Assembly (NCBI RefSeq): GCF_017876435.1
Contig: NZ_JAGIOA010000001.1
Location: 372,001 to 436,000, forward strand
Length of the DNA stretch: 64,000 bases
Source of the DNA: Microbacterium phyllosphaerae
Lineage (GTDB): Bacteria > Actinomycetota > Actinomycetes > Actinomycetales > Microbacteriaceae
Direction: 5' to 3'
Shown here piece by piece: positions 34,168-42,745 of the stretch (positions are counted from its first letter, which is position 1; each line of letters starts with the position of its first letter). Both the position numbers and the translations under genes were made by a program. Under the pieces are notes generated by a model. It was not told the DNA's origin and made no database searches. It worked only from the letters and a program-made list of their open reading frames with translations.

Positions 34168-36159
34168 ATGATTGCTCAGCGCACCATCGCCCTCGGACAG
34201 ACCGTTCACCTCGACGCCGGCGACTTCACACTCGTCAGCTTCGCCAACGGCAGCTACCGCCTCCGCGACGACCTCACCGGCGACTACCAGGTCATGCACC
34301 ATCTCCAGCTCGCCCTCCTGCTGCCGCCCGGCCAGGCACTGGCGACCTCAGACCCCATCGATACGAAGCCCATCGACGAGGTCCTCGACGGTCTCGACGA
34401 CACCAAGCGCGCAATTATCCCCTACCTGCAACAGCTCATTGACGGCACTCCCGCCGACGGTGGCGAACCACTCCCCGAGTTCGCCACGCACGTGTCGAAG
34501 ACGAAGCGACTCGACTCTACGGTCCTCGCGCTCTCCAAGGCCGGCTTCGAGGTACCCCTTGGCACGTTGAAGCGTCGCCTCGCCGCCTTCGAGAAGAAGG
34601 GAGTCTCTGGCCTCGTCGACCGGCGGGAGGGACGCAAGGAGAAGGCATTCGCGCGGGTGCCCGACGATGTGCAGACGGCGCTGGCGAAGCTCATCGTCAG
34701 CTACGAAGGCAAGTCGACGGTGACCTACACCGCCATCCGTGCGGAGCTCAAGGCGGCGCTGATGGACCAGTTTCCCGACCCCGCAGACCGGCCGAAGACG
34801 CCGTCGCTGTCCACCGTGGAGCGGCTTGTCAAGCACATGGGAGGGGACCAGAACCCCACCATCCCCGCCAAGAGGCGAGAGACGGCGGCACTATCCCCGA
34901 AGCGTATGCACCGCCCGCGCCAGGTGTTCGGGCCGGGAGATGAATGCCAGATGGATGCCACCGAACTCGACATCCTCGTTCGCATGCCGAACGGCGAAAT
35001 CGGCCGGCCTCACCTCACGGCATTGGTCGACAAGCGCACCCGCGGTGTCGTCGGGCTGAATCTCACGGAGGCTTCGCCGAAGGCCATCGACCATGCAGTG
35101 CTTCTCGCCAACGCGCTCGTGCCCCGCAAGCTCCGGCCGTGGGCGAAGGACTACGACGCTCTCGGGCTCCCCCAGATGCCTTGGTCGAAGCACCTGACCA
35201 AGGAGCAGTCGACAACCTTCGATTCTTACCGTCCCTACATCTTCCCGTCGCGCATCCTCATCGATAACGGCCAGGACTTCCGCGGCACGGTCTTCGGTGC
35301 CGGATGCGACAGGTACGGCATCTCCCTCACCCAGACCCCCATCCACGACCCCACGGCGAAGGCAATCGTCGAGCGCTTCTTCCTCACGGTGAAGACGAAG
35401 TTCTGCCAGTTCGTCCCGGGATACACCGGCGGCGATGTTTTGAAGCGTGGCAAGGACGTCGCCAAGGGACCGCTGCTCACCTTGGCTGAACTATCCGAAC
35501 TCCTCGATAGATGGACCGCCATCGTGTGGCAGAACCGTCGCCACGAGGGGCTCGAAGACGACTATCGGGAGAACTGGAGCCACTCCCCGAACTCGATGTA
35601 CGCCGCGTGCGTGGAGCTGACCGGACACTTCGTCCTCGCCTATCAGGAGGAGGACTTCATCGCTCTGCTCCCCAGGGACGAGCGCACGGTCCAGTCCGAC
35701 GGCATCGAGATGAACGGACGCATGTACGACAGCCCGCACCTCGGCCCGCTCCGCAATCGCAAGCGGTCGGACAACTCCACCCCCAAGGTCGTCGTCAGCT
35801 ATGACCCCAGCGACGAGCACCGCATCTGGCTCCGCTCTTCCGACGACGCTGGGTGGATTACTTGCTACTGGACCAAGGAGCGGGGCCGGTCACGTCCGCT
35901 CGCCGAAGCCATCAGCCTCGAAGCCCACCGACAGACCCTCGAAACGCTCACGTTCAGCGATGAAGAAGCCGACGACATGATGGTGCGCTTCCGCAACGAA
36001 GCCATGACCGAATCCACAGACCGCGCGACCGCGGCCGCACTCGAACAAAAGAAGAAGAACAAGGAGAAGACAGCGACAGAGACTCTCGCCAACATCCTCA
36101 CCTCCGACACCGACAGCAGCCACGACTTCGCGAACTTCGCGAAGTTGGACATCGGCTGA
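34168..36159 (+). CDS. tnsB: TnsB/TniA-like DDE transposase
   Basis: RBS AAAGGAG before the ATG. The 663-residue product has an N-terminal DNA-binding part with HTH-like segments (TLKRRLAAFEKKGVSGLVDR), then the integrase core with D263 (CQMDATELD), D366 (ILIDNGQDF) and E402 (KAIVERFF). The last two show the classical 35-residue spacing. A beta-barrel domain follows, and a charged C-terminal tail (ALEQKKKNKEKT) that in Tn7 contacts TnsC. All catalytic residues are intact, so it is probably active. It follows tnsA by 27 bases. Confidence 0.95.
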   Translation: MIAQRTIALGQTVHLDAGDFTLVSFANGSYRLRDDLTGDYQVMHHLQLALLLPPGQALATSDPIDTKPIDEVLDGLDDTKRAIIPYLQQLIDGTPADGGEPLPEFATHVSKTKRLDSTVLALSKAGFEVPLGTLKRRLAAFEKKGVSGLVDRREGRKEKAFARVPDDVQTALAKLIVSYEGKSTVTYTAIRAELKAALMDQFPDPADRPKTPSLSTVERLVKHMGGDQNPTIPAKRRETAALSPKRMHRPRQVFGPGDECQMDATELDILVRMPNGEIGRPHLTALVDKRTRGVVGLNLTEASPKAIDHAVLLANALVPRKLRPWAKDYDALGLPQMPWSKHLTKEQSTTFDSYRPYIFPSRILIDNGQDFRGTVFGAGCDRYGISLTQTPIHDPTAKAIVERFFLTVKTKFCQFVPGYTGGDVLKRGKDVAKGPLLTLAELSELLDRWTAIVWQNRRHEGLEDDYRENWSHSPNSMYAACVELTGHFVLAYQEEDFIALLPRDERTVQSDGIEMNGRMYDSPHLGPLRNRKRSDNSTPKVVVSYDPSDEHRIWLRSSDDAGWITCYWTKERGRSRPLAEAISLEAHRQTLETLTFSDEEADDMMVRFRNEAMTESTDRATAAALEQKKKNKEKTATETLANILTSDTDSSHDFANFAKLDIG

Positions 36160-36182
36160 CGCCCATCACGAAAGGTACGACT

Positions 36183-37232
36183 ATGTCCAACCCCAGCGGT
36201 CACTTCGACCAGCGCGAGCAGCTGCTCGAGCTCCTCGAATCTGTCAGTAACAACACCCCCACCCCCGTCAGCCTCAACGAGTACAAGTCATGGACGCGCG
36301 CCAAGCGGCGCGCATTTGATGAGGAGCGTAGCCGCCGCATCGCCGACTCCATCGTCATCATCACCCCAGCCCTCCAGCAGCTGAGGCTGGCCTACCGGCG
36401 CGCAGCGCGCGTCGCACACCGGCCGGTTGGACGGACCGGCATCATCCTCGACGGCGACCCCACGACCGGAAAGACCACCGCCGCCGTCTGGGTCATGGGC
36501 GAAGCCCACGCCCGCCACATCGACCGCCACCCGCGGTGGAAGGAGGACGGACACGTTTCCGTGGTGTACGTAGAAATTCCGCCGAACTGCACCGGAAAGA
36601 TGCTGATGGGACGCATCCTGAACTTCTTCGGTGCGCCGGTCGTGCCCCGTCAGACTTTGGAGGAGCGCACGCGGCTGGTCACCGACCTTTTCGCCAAGTC
36701 GCACACGTCTCTCGTGGTCTTCGACGAGATTCAGAACCTCGCGCAGTCGAACACCACGGGACGATTTGAAAGCGCACAGGCCATTAAGAACCTGATGAAC
36801 GCCGTCAAGGCCGTCCCCATGTACGTCGGCTTCGACCTGGATAACAGTCAGTTCACGAACGACGAACTCGGCGCCCAGTTCGCCTCCCGCTGCACCCCCG
36901 TGCACCTGGGCAAGCTCGACATCACCACCAGCGAGCGACGGCAGCTATGGGCAGGCGTCATCGTGGCCTTCGAGGAACAGCTCGGACTGTTGGCGCAACC
37001 GCCGCAGGCTCTGCTCGAACACGCCGCCTACCTGTGGACGCGGACGCGCGGCTCCATCGCCGCCCTATCCCGGCTCCTGACGACCGCGGCCCTGGACCTC
37101 ATCGAAGACGGAAACCCGGACGCCGAGCTCATCACGAAGGAGTTGCTTGCGAGCATCCCGCTCGACCTGACAAGCGAGCGTCTGCTCTCGGAGGCCAACG
37201 CCGTCGCCGAGGAGGCATCTCATGCTGCCTGA
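36183..37232 (+). CDS. tnsC: TnsC/TniB-like AAA+ ATPase
   Basis: RBS GAAAGG. The 349-residue product has Walker A GDPTTGKTT (K97) and Walker B VVFDEIQNL (D181, E182), the TnsC/TniB pattern. A likely sensor-1 region follows in MYVGFDLDNSQFTNDEL. Its size is nearer to TniB and small TnsC proteins than to Tn7 TnsC (555 residues), so accessory domains are absent. TnsC forms filaments on target DNA and passes the signal from TniQ to TnsAB. Its end overlaps the tniQ start by 11 bases. Confidence 0.93.
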   Translation: MSNPSGHFDQREQLLELLESVSNNTPTPVSLNEYKSWTRAKRRAFDEERSRRIADSIVIITPALQQLRLAYRRAARVAHRPVGRTGIILDGDPTTGKTTAAVWVMGEAHARHIDRHPRWKEDGHVSVVYVEIPPNCTGKMLMGRILNFFGAPVVPRQTLEERTRLVTDLFAKSHTSLVVFDEIQNLAQSNTTGRFESAQAIKNLMNAVKAVPMYVGFDLDNSQFTNDELGAQFASRCTPVHLGKLDITTSERRQLWAGVIVAFEEQLGLLAQPPQALLEHAAYLWTRTRGSIAALSRLLTTAALDLIEDGNPDAELITKELLASIPLDLTSERLLSEANAVAEEASHAA

Positions 37233-39330
37233 ACGCACCTGGCCATTCCCCGTCCGGCCCGGCTCGTTCGAGACGGTCGACAACTACCTTCGGCGCCTGC
37301 GCTCTGCAAACCTTGTTACCGACCTCACCTGGGGCGCGTGGGTGAAGCCCACCGTGCGCGCGACCGGCATGGCGCATGCCGAGGCGCTCGAGGTCATCGC
37401 TGAGTCCGCGGCTGGCCTGCGGCCCGGGCACTTCACTCGGAACCGCTCGTCGCTCCCCACCCACGCGGACGGCACCCCCTGCGTGAACTGCACCACCGGC
37501 CTCGATAACCGGTTCGGCTGCGTCAGGTGCACCCCGGGCGAGCGCATCGAGCAGATCCCGCACGACGGCCCGCGCGTCTGCCGGAAGCACATGATGTGGG
37601 TGGGGCCCGGTACCGCGCCCGAAGAGCAGTGCCGGGCCGGCGCGGACGCACTCCGAGCTGACCGACTATATCGACGGCTGCGCCGACGGGGCCTCCTGGA
37701 CTCTCATCGTCTTGCCGAGATTCTGGCGTGTGTGGACGACTGGGCGCAGACCTGCGCGGGCCCCGAGCGTCCGGCTGACCGCTTCGTCATCGCGATGCAC
37801 CTGGCTCGAGGAATCTTTCACCCTACGTCCCTCGACGCCTACGCCCTCCGGACAACCGCTGCGAGTGTCCGCTACTCCAGGCTCTCCTCGTACGTCACGG
37901 ACATCGTCGGCTCTGAAGACTGCATCGTGCTCATCGACGCCATCTGGCTCCTCGTCCGCGCTGCCGGGCATCAGGACCAGACAAACCCTCACTCCTTCAT
38001 CTGCACCGCGAAGCCAGAGAACGTCGACGAAAGAGCGGAATTGGAGCAGCTGCGTAGCTCCGCCTACCCGCGCGGCCGCCATCTCCACCTGACTCAGTAC
38101 GTCTCCTCTGCGGAAACCCGGTCGAAGTACGACAGCGCACGTCAACCGTCCAAGCGGTACAACTACATCTGCGCGTTCGGGCACTCGTTCATTCAAGTGC
38201 CGAATCAGCTGATGAAGGGCAAGACAGGTATGGGATGCGGAGTCTGTTCTAACCGCCGCCTGCTCCGCGGTTTCAACTCCCTTGCCGATACGGACGCCCA
38301 TCTCGTGTCCGAATGGCACCCCACGAAGAATGGTTCGCTGCGTCCCGAAGACGTAATGGCTGGGTCGGAGCGCTCAGTGTTCTGGCGGTGCCCGGAAGAG
38401 GGGCACGAGTACAAGATGCCGTTGTCCAAGCGTAAGAGGGGGTCCAGGTGCAGCTACTGCACGAGCAAGGCGGTTGCTCCCTCGGTCAACGCGTTCTCGC
38501 TCACTCACCCGGAGGCGGCCGCGTCCTGGCACCCTGAGCTCAACGGTGACCACACTCCGGAACAGTTTGTCGCGGGCTCCGCCCATATGGCCTGGTGGCG
38601 GTGCCCGGAGAAGGGCCATGACTATCAGGCGTCAATCCTGAACCGCGTCATTCACAATCGCCGCTGCGGATACTGCGCCCGGTCAAAGGCGCACCCCAGT
38701 ACGAACCTCGCGGTCACGCACCCCGACACCGCGTCACGCTGGCATCCGACGAGAAACGGCAACCTCACACCCGCCGACGTCCTCGCCGGGTCCAAGAAGA
38801 AGGTGTGGTGGCGGTGCGAGGCGCAAGGTCACCACTACCTCGCGCCGGTTCTCACCCAGGCTCGCGGCAATGGCTGCAACGTGTGCTCCGGACACGTCAT
38901 CGACGAGCAGAACTGTATGCGGACCACCAGGCCCGACTTCGCCCGTCAGTTCCATCCCGCCAAGAACGGCTCCCTCACCCCGGACAACACTCTCGCGACG
39001 GTGCGGCGCAGAGTCTGGTGGCGGTGCGAGGAACACGGCCACGAGTGGTGTGCCACCGGCTCAAACCGCGTCATCGGGCGGACCGGGTGCCCGTTCTGTT
39101 CAAACGCCAGAGTCTGGGTGGGCTGGAACGACATGGCGACCACACGACCCGACCTCGTTGTCGACTGGGACTGGGACAACAACACATTCACCCCGCAGAG
39201 CGTCGTCGCCGGCACGAAGAAGTCCATCCAGTGGAAGTGCTCGACATGCGGGTTCGGGTGGACCGCCCACGGTATGAAGCGTTCGAAGGGCGACGGGTGC
39301 CCGGCCTGCGCCAAGGCTCTCGACCACTAG
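37222..39330 (+). CDS. tniQ: TniQ/TnsD-like target selector fused to a zinc-ribbon array
   Basis: The 702-residue product starts like TniQ (TWPFPVRPGSFETVDNYLRR) and has the TniQ zinc knuckles C87-x-x-C90, C100-x-x-C103 and C120-x-x-H123 (GPRVCRKHMMW). From residue 310 to the end it carries one partial and about five full repeats of some 70 residues. Each reads W-H-P-x-x-N-G-x-x-x-P, then A-G-S, then W-R-C-x-x-x-G-H-x-Y, and closes with C-x-x-C. This is the DUF4379 (probable zinc-ribbon) pattern; the last unit is degenerate at WHP. TniQ proteins choose the insertion site. I infer that the ribbon array reads target DNA or a target-bound protein. A DUF4379 array on TniQ is not known to me. Confidence 0.9.
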   Translation: MLPERTWPFPVRPGSFETVDNYLRRLRSANLVTDLTWGAWVKPTVRATGMAHAEALEVIAESAAGLRPGHFTRNRSSLPTHADGTPCVNCTTGLDNRFGCVRCTPGERIEQIPHDGPRVCRKHMMWVGPGTAPEEQCRAGADALRADRLYRRLRRRGLLDSHRLAEILACVDDWAQTCAGPERPADRFVIAMHLARGIFHPTSLDAYALRTTAASVRYSRLSSYVTDIVGSEDCIVLIDAIWLLVRAAGHQDQTNPHSFICTAKPENVDERAELEQLRSSAYPRGRHLHLTQYVSSAETRSKYDSARQPSKRYNYICAFGHSFIQVPNQLMKGKTGMGCGVCSNRRLLRGFNSLADTDAHLVSEWHPTKNGSLRPEDVMAGSERSVFWRCPEEGHEYKMPLSKRKRGSRCSYCTSKAVAPSVNAFSLTHPEAAASWHPELNGDHTPEQFVAGSAHMAWWRCPEKGHDYQASILNRVIHNRRCGYCARSKAHPSTNLAVTHPDTASRWHPTRNGNLTPADVLAGSKKKVWWRCEAQGHHYLAPVLTQARGNGCNVCSGHVIDEQNCMRTTRPDFARQFHPAKNGSLTPDNTLATVRRRVWWRCEEHGHEWCATGSNRVIGRTGCPFCSNARVWVGWNDMATTRPDLVVDWDWDNNTFTPQSVVAGTKKSIQWKCSTCGFGWTAHGMKRSKGDGCPACAKALDH

Positions 39331-39387
39331 ATACACAAAGGCCGCGCATGGATAGGGAACACGCCCCGCCCACAGAAAGCTGCCACC

Positions 39388-39750
39388 ATGCCCACCATCA
39401 CATCTGACACCCCAGCCGGGGAGGCTTCGTTCCTCCTCGGTTGGGCGATGTTTGAAGCCCTCGGCGTCGCATACCCGGATCGGGTGCGCTTTCCGCCTTC
39501 TGACGAGAACTGGCTGACTGCGCCTGGGCACACCATGTTCGTTCCTGTCGGCGACGGGACAGTGGCCGCTGACTTCGTCAGCGAGATGTTGCCCACGATC
39601 CAGCGCGAGATCAAGCGTCAGCGAGAGACCAACGAACTGAACGACAGGTGGTTCATCGAATTCGACTACTGGGCCCATGCGATGTCCGGAGATAGCGAAC
39701 GACTCGACGACGGACTCCGCTTCGACGTCGTCGTGCAAGTCCGTCACTGA
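39388..39750 (+). CDS. Small hypothetical protein, possible transposon cargo
   Basis: The 120-residue product has no membrane segment or known motif. It reads as a compact alpha/beta protein (WAMFEALGVAYPDRV, FIEFDYWAHAMSGDS). The ATG is 57 bases after tniQ, in the same direction, with a weak GAAAG ribosome site. In Tn7-like elements cargo follows the transposition genes on this side, so it is a candidate cargo gene. Confidence 0.6.
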   Translation: MPTITSDTPAGEASFLLGWAMFEALGVAYPDRVRFPPSDENWLTAPGHTMFVPVGDGTVAADFVSEMLPTIQREIKRQRETNELNDRWFIEFDYWAHAMSGDSERLDDGLRFDVVVQVRH

Positions 39751-39932
39751 TCTGTGAACTCTCAGAGTTCTGGCATGTCCTCCGCGGGCCCGGTTGGGCA
39801 CGGCGCGTACATGGCTGCCTCTGCGCAGAAGAGCGCGGCAAGCTGGCTTCGCGCTGTCCTACTCATCCCTCGCTGCGTCTTTGACAGGGACGCAGTCACT
39901 GTCAGGATCGTTGCGAGGAGTGAGGAGAACGG

Positions 39933-40343
39933 GTGAGAGTGTCCACGATCATGCACGCCGCGTTCGGCACGCTGACCATCGATGGTCTGACAGCTCCGTT
40001 CTCTTCCTCCCCGCCGTTTCGAAATACGGATCTGGTGATGACCGTCACCGGTGATGATCTCGTCATTCGCACGGGTGTCAACATGGGCCCGGTGAAAGTC
40101 GATCTCGAGCGATGCCCATCGGAGCCCGAGCCGGACGACGATGGGACATGGGACGACGTTGTCGAGGTGGTGGGGCGAGCGACCGCCGGTGTGCCTGTCA
40201 GCGTCCATGGGCCGACCGAGATGCCACCGGATGAGGTCAGGGAGTTGTCGGATGCTGGTCACGAGCGAGTGACGATGCGGATCCACGCGGCGAGCCGGAG
40301 TGAAGCGCGTGACCTTGCGGTGAGTGAACCCACCGAGCGGTAG
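39933..40343 (+). CDS. Small hypothetical protein
   Basis: GTG start behind GAGGAG. The 136-residue product begins MRVSTIMHAAFGTLTIDGL and has an acidic loop (EPEPDDDGTWDDVVEV). It is probably a soluble beta-sandwich. The middle, TVTGDDLVIRTGVNMGPVKV, has alternating hydrophobic residues. No known family is recognised. Its size and acidity would suit an immunity protein, which is speculation. Confidence 0.6.
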   Translation: MRVSTIMHAAFGTLTIDGLTAPFSSSPPFRNTDLVMTVTGDDLVIRTGVNMGPVKVDLERCPSEPEPDDDGTWDDVVEVVGRATAGVPVSVHGPTEMPPDEVRELSDAGHERVTMRIHAASRSEARDLAVSEPTER

Positions 40344-40728
40344 CTTATTCAGGTGTGGACGCTATCCGACGATGGCGCCCCTCGAGCCGAAGAATCGTCG
40401 AGCACTTGGAGCGCGGTCTCGCCTGGGGCCGTTGATGAAGTATTGCCGGTACGGTCTTCGTCGTTCATCGCGTCGCCCGTGGCTAACGAGACGCCGTTGC
40501 TGACCAAATTGCTGGCTCGCGAGCAAAGGCGGGCATAGTCGAGTGGCCTCAACGGACACGCATCCGTTCCACGCTGAGAAGCGCTGCTGCCGGACGGGCT
40601 GGAGGCGATTAGCGGAGCGTGTTACACCCGCCGACGCCCAAGCCATATCGCGAGGGCGAGCACTGTGGCTGAAAGTGCCGGGATCCAGGCTGCAAGCGCG
40701 AGTTGTCTGGTCGGTTCAGTCAACGGCG
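40344..40728. other. 385-base gap, no gene seen
   Basis: Short frames exist on both strands, but none combines a ribosome site with protein-like composition. The stretch separates the small hypothetical gene from the repeat-bearing membrane gene, and lies downstream of both. Confidence 0.45.
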
Positions 40729-41508
40729 TCAGGACTCTGACCGTGGCCGGCTCGAGCTTCGATGCGGTTCAGGCATGGGTTCGGTCCCGGGCGCGGGTGA
40801 GGGTTCAGGCCTGGGAGCGGGGTCAGGCACGGGAGCGGGGTCAGGCACGGGAGCGGGGTCAGGCTCAACTTCGACTTCCACTACAACTTCCAGCTCGAAC
40901 TCGAATTCGGATGTGGGCTGACGAAGGGCTAGCCGAACCCATATCCCCGCCGACAGGGGCAATGCCAGCACGGTCAGGCTAAATTGCGCGGTTTGCAGCA
41001 GCGCGCGTGCCCAGTCCGAAGGGTCGGGATCCCACGTAGCACTCGTCGCGGCGACCGCCGCGACGAGTGCTAGCACGTGAGTGCTGCCCAGGAACACGGC
41101 GACATCGGTGTGCGCAGAAGTGATCCGGTCCCAGTACAGGAGTGCGTAAATCGCCGTGAGTGCCACGGATGAAACGCCGATACTCATCGCGATGCCGACG
41201 AAAGTTCCCACGGTCGGTTTCTGCATCACGGCCAGAGACACCGCAACGCCACCGAAACCCCCGCCCGTGTAGTAGAGGGCCAGCACCAGTCGCACTCCTG
41301 GGCGATGGAGCCAGCCCAGGAGAACCGCCGACAAGAGCTGGAATGCGACCACTGTCGTGAACAGTACGCCCGGAGTCAGCCACCCAACCGATTCCGGCGG
41401 CGAATTCAGGTCCGCGCCGAGCCCGAATGGAACTCCACTCAGGATGATGACCGCACTCGAGTGTCTCGCATAGGGCTTCCATGCTTCTTTACGTTCGCTT
41501 CGCGTCAC
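40729..41508 (-). CDS. Polytopic membrane protein with a proline repeat tail
   Basis: The 259-residue product has about six hydrophobic segments (LFTTVVAFQLLSAVLLGWL, LVLALYYTGGGFGGVAVSL, VALTAIYALLYW) and then a hydrophilic tail of PDPAPV repeats. The tail is encoded by an 18-base tandem repeat (40813-40866). The GTG start at 41508 overlaps the start of the opposite gene by 28 bases, so one of the two starts is probably too early. No function is recognised. Confidence 0.65.
   Translation of the reverse strand: MTRSERKEAWKPYARHSSAVIILSGVPFGLGADLNSPPESVGWLTPGVLFTTVVAFQLLSAVLLGWLHRPGVRLVLALYYTGGGFGGVAVSLAVMQKPTVGTFVGIAMSIGVSSVALTAIYALLYWDRITSAHTDVAVFLGSTHVLALVAAVAATSATWDPDPSDWARALLQTAQFSLTVLALPLSAGIWVRLALRQPTSEFEFELEVVVEVEVEPDPAPVPDPAPVPDPAPRPEPSPAPGTEPMPEPHRSSSRPRSES
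40813..40866. repeat. Three 18-base tandem repeats
   Basis: Units at 40813, 40831 and 40849 share GGGAGCGGGGTCAGGCAC; the last differs in one base. They are multiples of three and in frame, encoding PDPAPV units in the membrane-protein tail, so copy number can change without breaking the gene. Confidence 0.9.
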
Positions 41509-41846
41509 CTGTCGCCCTTTTCTTACTCGCGTGCATCTGGATCATGGCGCTCAATGACTCGGGCGCAACATCCCATCTTCTCCTCATCGTCACGACGGGC
41601 ACGGGATTGGGGGTGCTCGGCGCGAGCACTCATCTTCGCGGCGAGACACGCCGGTGGAGGCCCTGGACGTTGGCCGGCAGTCTGAGCGCCGGGTTACTGG
41701 CAGGGATGCTCGCGGCAGGATGGATCGTCCCGACCTTCGCGTACACGGCCGCCCTAGCCCTGTTTAGTGTTCTCGCCGTGGCGGGGGTGTGGTTTCTGCT
41801 GCGCGAGGACACCTATCTCGACGATCCGCACGGCGACGCGCTTTAG
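41481..41846 (+). CDS. Small membrane protein with four helices
   Basis: The 121-residue product has hydrophobic segments FASPVALFLLACIWIMA, LLLIVTTGTGLGVLGAS, LAGSLSAGLLAGMLAAGW and ALALFSVLAVAGVWFLL, and ends in a short acidic tail. It is divergent from the repeat-tail membrane gene, with their 5' ends overlapping. No ribosome site is strong. No known function. Confidence 0.55.
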   Translation: MLLYVRFASPVALFLLACIWIMALNDSGATSHLLLIVTTGTGLGVLGASTHLRGETRRWRPWTLAGSLSAGLLAGMLAAGWIVPTFAYTAALALFSVLAVAGVWFLLREDTYLDDPHGDAL

Positions 41847-42274
41847 TCCCGGGCCAGGTGGAGTTGCGACCCCGGGCAGCCGACGGGCGCCGGCGGCCGC
41901 ACCTCTTGCGCTCGAGGCGCAACGTCTCAGGAACCGCTCGGGAACAGCGCGATCACCACCACCCCTTTGCCCGAAACGCGAACTCCTTACAGACAATCTC
42001 ACGCGTCGAGGTCCGGTCCACCACTTCTCCTCGGGTGGGGCCGACACCGCGATTGTCAGTAGTCGCCACAGCCGCCGTGGTTGAGACGCCCCGAAAGCCC
42101 AGAAAGACGCGGATCCGCAACATCTGTCAGGTCTTTCCTGTAGCGGCCAAAGGGGGTGAACGGTGTCCACCGAACGGGGGACAGACACCTGAAACGCCGC
42201 ATCTCACACTCAGAGGGAACCGAGGTGAACCTGATCAATAATGATCCAGGCCTCGCATCCCTTGAGGAGAGAAA
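41847..42274. other. 428-base region upstream of export cassette 2
   Basis: No convincing gene. The last 100 bases probably hold the promoter of the secreted-protein gene; AATAAT near 42237 lies about 40 bases before its ATG and could be part of a -10 element, with no clear -35. Confidence 0.4.
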
Positions 42275-42667
42275 ATGAAGTTGAGCACGAAGAAGCGCTT
42301 GGCGAAGTTCGCCGCCGCAACGGCCGTTTCGGCCGCTCTTATTGTCGCGCCGTCTGTGGCAGCGATGGCGGACGCGCAGGCGACCTACTCGTCCGGCGGG
42401 CAGCCGCGCGCGACCGGCTACTGGAACGCGTCCACGGACACGATCTCCAGCACAGACCGTTACAACGACGGGTGGGGCTCTCGCACGTGGTGGAACCTCC
42501 GCGGAAACACCTCCAGCAACAACATCGACAACACCAAGGGCGCCGGACAGACCGAGTCGCGACCTGTGTGGGTGCTGCCCGGCTGGGAGTTCCGGGTCCA
42601 GGCCTGCTCCATCAACAACGGCACGCAGCTCGGCTGCTCGTCCTGGTCGGGCTACTCCGGAGTTTGA
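42275..42667 (+). CDS. Small secreted protein, first gene of export cassette 2
   Basis: RBS GAGGAGAG before the ATG. The 130-residue product has a signal peptide (LAKFAAATAVSAALIVAP, cut after AMA near residue 32). The mature part of about 98 residues is rich in Trp, Ser, Asn and Gly (GWGSRTWWNLRGNTSSNN), with two cysteines near the end. It has no sequence likeness to the secreted protein of cassette 1 apart from size and the two cysteines. Aromatic secreted peptides next to MacB-type exporters are often antimicrobial or envelope-active, but that is inference here. Confidence 0.8.
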   Translation: MKLSTKKRLAKFAAATAVSAALIVAPSVAAMADAQATYSSGGQPRATGYWNASTDTISSTDRYNDGWGSRTWWNLRGNTSSNNIDNTKGAGQTESRPVWVLPGWEFRVQACSINNGTQLGCSSWSGYSGV

Positions 42668-42671
42668 CCCC

Positions 42672-42708
42672 ACGTGGGACCGGACGTGCGCTACGCCCGG
42701 TCCCACGT
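42672..42708 (+). terminator. 12-bp hairpin after the secreted-protein gene
   Basis: ACGTGGGACCGG pairs with CCGGTCCCACGT at 42697-42708 around a 13-base loop. A short TTT follows. It probably terminates part of the transcripts, so the secreted protein is made in excess of the transporter. Confidence 0.75.
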
Positions 42709-42745
42709 TTCATCATCACCACCAGAACAGGACCGCACAGTACCC

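Noticed and set aside
33307..34302. A 331-codon minus-strand frame across tnsA
   Set aside because: TnsA on the plus strand has its catalytic residues in proper spacing; the antisense frame is Gly/Val/Glu-biased shadow sequence.
40813..40866. Possible CRISPR array
   Set aside because: Units are 18 bases, directly adjacent, with no spacers, and they encode amino-acid repeats.
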